The notes beneath the pieces are model-generated. The model was not told where the DNA came from, did no database searches, and saw only the letters and a list, made by a program, of their open reading frames with translations. Source: Pohlia nutans (Eukaryota; Streptophyta; Bryopsida; Bryales; Mniaceae). Taken from it: a DNA stretch of 64,000 nucleotides. The translations under genes and the position numbers were made by a program. Within the stretch, counting starts at the first letter, position 1, and each line of letters opens with the position of its first letter. Positions 60,605 through 64,000 of this stretch are shown here, one piece after another. The stretch covers positions 18,383,001 through 18,447,000 of the forward strand of contig CM040088.1 in assembly GCA_022496805.1 (NCBI GenBank). The letters run 5' to 3'.

Positions 60605-60696
60605 GGCGTCGCTATTATCACCGTCCGATTCTCCAAGTGCTGGCTGAGGATCCTCATCATCTGACAAAGCTTCGTCATTGGCAGTAGGCGTATTCT
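60605..60696 (-). CDS. 5' portion of the host exon split by copia
   Basis: After an acceptor 'ttattcccag', the minus strand encodes NTPTANDEALSDDEDP and ends GDNSDA exactly at the copia target site. The frame resumes on the far side of the element (DVAIPTNLTTDQ) once one copy of GGCGT is discounted. Without the insertion this exon would be 638 bp and end in phase 0. Acidic, low complexity. Confidence 0.75.
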
Positions 60697-60776
60697 CTGG
60701 GAATAAGATCATGGAATAGATGAGGAAAGTAGAAATATAATAATTTTGCTCAAGGCAAATATGTCAGCATACATAT

Positions 60777-61180
60777 CTAGGCCAAGCGTCTGCAGACACG
60801 CCGTCCACGTGGTAATGACCGCCGTCCACGATAGTCACCGACGGCTACACCTAATAGCGGAATAGGTGAACACGGAAGCACTAAGTCATAAGGGTCGTAC
60901 AGGGGAGGTAATCTGGGCAAGGAAGGGACTACAAACGGAGGGAGAAACTGAAGAGGAGCAAATAGAAAGGTAGGATCAATCTGAAAGGGGCAGGTGGGAA
61001 CATACACGGGGGGAGAAGTGGGGACAAACTCGGGAGGAGAAGTGGGAACAAACTCGGGAGGAGAAGTGGGAACAAACTCGAGGGGAGAGGTGGGAACAAA
61101 CTCAGGTGGAGAAGTGGGAACAAATCCCACGGGGGAAGTGGGAACAAATCCCACAGGGGAAGTGGGAACAAATACCCCTG
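60777..61180 (-). repeat. 24-bp minisatellite encoding an octapeptide (E/G-F-V-P-T-S-P-x)
   Basis: Between about 60994 and 61176 a 24-bp unit ('gggaacaaactcgggaggag' plus 'aagt') is repeated seven to eight times. On the minus strand the frame 61154-60777 reads seven copies of FVPTSPP-type octapeptides, then a Pro/Leu-rich stretch. An acceptor-like 'catcccag' precedes it. It may be an exon of the ParB/methyltransferase-like gene, with Ser/Thr-Pro sites resembling those of the RNA polymerase II tail, but I could not fit its phase to both neighbours, so coding status is open. Confidence 0.55.
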
Positions 61181-61186
61181 GGATGG

Positions 61187-61610
61187 CGTGCCAACGTCAA
61201 AAAAATTGGCGTGGCGCGCCATGATGCGCCACATCACCACGCCGTGGCGCATCTTGGCGCTCCACGCCAAATTTTTTTGGCGTTGGCGCGCCATTTTCAA
61301 CGACGGCGCCACCCCGGGCGGGGGGGACGTCGCCGGCGACGCCCCCCCCCCCCCCCCCCCCCCCCCTAGGAGGCGCGCCAACGTCAAAAAAATTGGCGCG
61401 GCGCGCCATGATGCGCCACGGGTCCACGCCGTGGCGCATCTTGGCGCGCCACGCCATAAAATTTTGGCGTTGGAGAGCCACCTATAGGGTGGCGCGCCAT
61501 TCTAAGCCACCGCGCCACGGCGTGGCGCCGTGGCGCATTTTGGAGCGCCACGCAGATTATTTTGGCGTGGCGCGCCATTCTGCGCCACGGCGCCAACACG
61601 AAAATAATTT
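61187..61610. repeat. GC-rich palindromic repeat cluster with TGGCGCGCCA cores
   Basis: A block strikingly GC-rich for this region: three or so copies of a unit containing 'caacgtcaaaaaaattggcg', 'ggcgcgccatgatgcgccac' and 'acgccgtggcgcatcttggc', many of them mutually inverted. The palindrome GGCGCGCC occurs repeatedly. Frames on both strands stay open for 70-100 codons only because of this composition. Probably a MITE cluster or foldback inside an intron. Confidence 0.75.
61342..61366 (+). repeat. Run of 25 cytosines
   Basis: Uninterrupted poly-C within the GC-rich palindromic cluster, between two of its units. Length may vary or be misassembled. Confidence 0.85.
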
Positions 61611-61649
61611 AGGAGTAGTGAATAACTGAAGATGTGATTAGAGACATAC

Positions 61650-61767
61650 GGAGGCATTTTGCGACGCGTGGCGAAGGCTGCTTCGCGTAGCTCTTCCGCC
61701 GCTGGAATTTGACTCGCGCATTGAGCCGACTGGTGGTCCTCCAATGACGCTTGATACTGGTGCTCCA
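61650..61767 (-). CDS. Candidate internal exon, ParB/methyltransferase-like gene
   Basis: 118 bp between an acceptor 'gagtggcag' and a donor GTATGT. The open frame reads EHQYQASLEDHQSAQ and AAEELREAAFATRRKMP, an amphipathic charged helix of coding character. Its outgoing phase does not match the next candidate exon without a further, unseen exon, so the assignment to this gene is an inference from strand and position. Confidence 0.4.
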
Positions 61768-61829
61768 CTGCCACTCACCATCGTTGCCACGCAATCTCTC
61801 TGCACGTACATAGAAGCTGTAAGCATTGA

Positions 61830-62870
61830 CGAGCATTGCGAGTATCATGAGCATTTCGACCATCACGCGCATTTCGAGCATTCCAGCATGACTCTCTCAT
61901 TAGGAGAATTGTGAGCATTGCGAACACACGCAGCAACATTGTGATCACACTTATCAGCTTGAGCGCACACTCCCAGCGTTCTCGTGAGCACACACCAGCA
62001 CACTCTCAGGGTTCATTTGAGCTCACACCAGCACACTCTGTCATCCTTCGAGGAAACAATTTGACAAGTGCGCACAGCCTATATACTCGAGGTGTGCACA
62101 GCCTATACACTCGAGGACGCGCACAGCCTATACACTCGAGGACTCGCACTACGAGTTGAGCACCATTGTCACCACAGCATCGTCACCACAGCATCGTCAC
62201 CACACCATCAACACTTTGTCACCACACATTCAACCCGTGCGAGCCTACACTCTAATCTTTCTGGCACGAGGTCTTGGAAACACACGATCACACGAGCTGC
62301 GTTGGAAAATCACGTCTTGGAAACACACGTCTTGGAAACACACGATCACACACGAGACATGCAATCAAACACGAGCTACTTACACTGAGCTTCCCCGCAC
62401 CTCGGCCTAAGCACATTCCTGGAGAATTGAAAACTCAAGATATCCTAATCTTACATCAATGAGCACTGGACTTACAAGCAATTGTGTTTGGGACCTCTGG
62501 CAATGAGCTCGAGCTTATGTGTGTGGTTATAGTGGCTGTAGTGCGTACAGAGGCAAGTGGCCGGCATCCACGACAATTGCTCAGTCCAATCACACAGCGA
62601 GAGATAAATCCGGGGATAGGGCGGTGTATCGTGGCGGAGGAGCCTGGTAACGTGGCGCGCCAGCCTGATGGTGGCAGCTCATGCACATCATGCTCATGCT
62701 CATACAAGCTCTGGTTTGAGAGCCCACGATTTTTGCTTACGACTTGACGAGCTCTGGTTAGATATTCCGAGGTCTAGTTTTGAGATTACAAGCTCCAGTT
62801 TTGACATTCCGAGCTCTGGAATTGGACATTACGATCTGTGATTTTGACATTACGAGCTCTGGTGCTTAAG
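61830..62870. repeat. Cluster of short tandem repeats in presumed intron
   Basis: Several unrelated arrays: 'gcacagcctatacactcgag' about 27 bp x3 (62073-62150), 'cagcatcgtcaccac' x3 (about 62168-62215), 'cttggaaacacacg' x3 (about 62270-62350) and 'gagctctggttttgacatt'-type units of about 30 bp (62700-62865). Words such as 'gagcattgcgag' recur at 61830-61920. No exon is supported. Confidence 0.6.
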
Positions 62871-63060
62871 TGCGGATGCGCAAGACATGATCAAATCCAG
62901 AGCTACGCGCTCATCGATAGAAATATCTCTCAACATGTCCTACGTATAAGTTTTCCTATGCAATGTACATATTCTAAATTATTTATAAATTTTATAAAAC
63001 CGGAATCCACTACATCAATATTCTGGAAGTGGAATAAATTTGGATGTGACTGTCACTTAC

Positions 63061-63360
63061 CCTAGTTTCTTCGTATGCTTCGCAAATCAATGTTTCGATT
63101 GATGGTTCGCCACCTCTAATGCAATCTGTCAAATTTTCACATCTGCTAACGCGTGCCGGACACACAACGTCGTCCTCACCAAACTTTATAGCCTTCGGAA
63201 CAGAAGAATCAACTTCAGCTGCCCTTGACCTTGTCTTTGTTTGCCTCATTTGACTTGCCTCGATCACCTTCCTAGATGAGAATACGACCCTTGGTTTCTT
63301 TCGTTTCTTGCTTTGCACCTTCTGACCCTGTCTCTCTCTATCGCAGTCCTTATGTTGCAT
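63061..63360 (-). CDS. Candidate first coding exon, ParB/methyltransferase-like gene
   Basis: ATG 63360-63358 to a strong GTAAGT donor after position 63061, phase 0, 100 codons. The product is very basic early (KVQSKKRKKPRVVF), which would serve as a nuclear localisation signal, then acidic (KFGEDDVVCPARVS, ETLICEAYEETR). An in-frame ATG 15 codons upstream (63405) is the alternative start; an acceptor-like 'gataggacag' lies just before 63360, so this could also be an internal exon. Same strand as the downstream exons, but linkage to them is inferred. Confidence 0.5.
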
Positions 63361-63405
63361 CTGTCCTATCGTTTGACTTAAATATGAAATTCCTATGTCC
63401 CACAA

Positions 63406-64000
63406 TTAGTTCACTGGTCTCAAAGATCAACCCACAAAAATATGGCATCAAATGGCATCACCGATTCTACACAAAAGATCTTACACTGGTCTGTCATCAA
63501 TCTCAAACACAAAGACATCCTAAACTCGATTCCATTTTACACCGATGCATAAGTAAAAGTCTGCGATAAATCTTTACCTTTAACGACAAGTAGAAAATGG
63601 CATCCTTGAAACTCCTGCACTCCGACAAGCATTTTCACATCGAATCATCATAAACTTCCGCTAACACTCTAAACCGCAGTATTGATTCCATCACTACAAC
63701 TCTTTAAAGCATGCGGAGGTGTATGCTCTTCTAGCAAGAGCAGTTCACAAATGAATTTTTCGACCCAACACTCCTTCTTTTATTCGTCGTCAGGACTCAC
63801 TGAGCGGTGAGACTTCATTCTTCATCCATCCGCTCATCCTCCCACACCTACCTCACATTAGGTCCGTCCGTCTACACTGACAAAACTGCCAGCTAATAAA
63901 TGACTGCCGGCAGCCTCTTCCATATTATTAGTTGTCACTTTAAACTGCTCGCTTGAGTACCTATCCTATATATCTCAAATCTCCCCATGGTGGGTTCTCA
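63406..64000. other. Upstream flank, no gene seen
   Basis: Probable promoter side of the minus-strand gene ending at 51046. Short frames only. Confidence 0.4.

Noticed and set aside
60929..61599. Many open frames on both strands around the GC-rich block
   Set aside because: Produced by stop-poor, GC-rich palindromic repeats; peptides repeat themselves and match nothing. Only the octapeptide frame is kept as a possibility.
1..64000. tRNA, rRNA, CRISPR and bacterial defence-type loci
   Set aside because: No T-loop plus acceptor-stem combination, rRNA-like block or regularly spaced repeats were found; the tRNA-Met match at 60335 is a primer-binding site only.

Overview
This window looks like nuclear DNA of a land plant, most likely a bryophyte or another seed-free plant. 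The evidence is many short introns with GT..AG ends, a plastid nucleoid protein of the pTAC16 type, a plant-type glyoxal oxidase, a BIG BROTHER-like RING E3 ligase, a plant-style TMCO4/DUF726 gene and a complete Ty1/copia retrotransposon. It also has long AT-rich intergenic stretches full of small inverted-repeat elements. The species is not resolved. I saw no rRNA, tRNA or CRISPR, and no bacterial operon logic applies. Exon coordinates below come from reading frames, splice consensus and phase arithmetic done by hand. || Layout. 0-2.2 kb: a RING-H2 (BIG BROTHER-like) gene, 5' end unresolved, inside a perfect 59-bp inverted repeat, with a Harbinger-type MITE behind it. 2.6-3.5 kb: an 880-bp foldback. 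4.9-8.1 kb: a complete five-exon pTAC16 gene (+). 8.9-11.3 kb: two inverted-repeat elements. 11.7-12.4 kb: a single-exon RING/coiled-coil gene (-). 13.6-16.5 kb: a broken DUF3082 gene copy between two copies of a dispersed repeat. 16.6-18.0 kb: relics of a glyoxal oxidase gene. 21.5-25.8 kb: an intact six-exon glyoxal oxidase (-) with three MITEs in its introns. 26-33 kb: AT-rich repeats and MITEs. 33.8-36.2 kb: a non-RD protein kinase ORF (-) preceded in the same frame, after one TGA, by an ORF encoding a second copy of its N-terminal domain. 38.6-44.8 kb: a complete 16-exon TMCO4/DUF726 gene (-). 45.6-45.9 kb: a possible 51-aa gene. 46-51 kb: AT-rich repeats. || The most unusual locus is 51.0-63.4 kb (-). 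It is a multi-exon gene encoding a ParB-like domain (DGNHR motif) followed by a degenerate permuted DNA methyltransferase domain, an architecture known from phage and bacterial modification enzymes. One of its exons is split by a 5.5-kb copia element (256-bp LTRs with two differences seen, 5-bp target duplication GGCGT). The element's primer-binding site matches the anticodon arm of initiator tRNA-Met. Its gag-pol ORF is open, but it lacks an early ATG and carries Val at an expected integrase catalytic Asp. Upstream of the insertion lie an octapeptide-coding minisatellite, GC-rich palindromes with a 25-C run, and a basic first exon. || The genes do not form a pathway. They are separate eukaryotic transcription units set among repeats.
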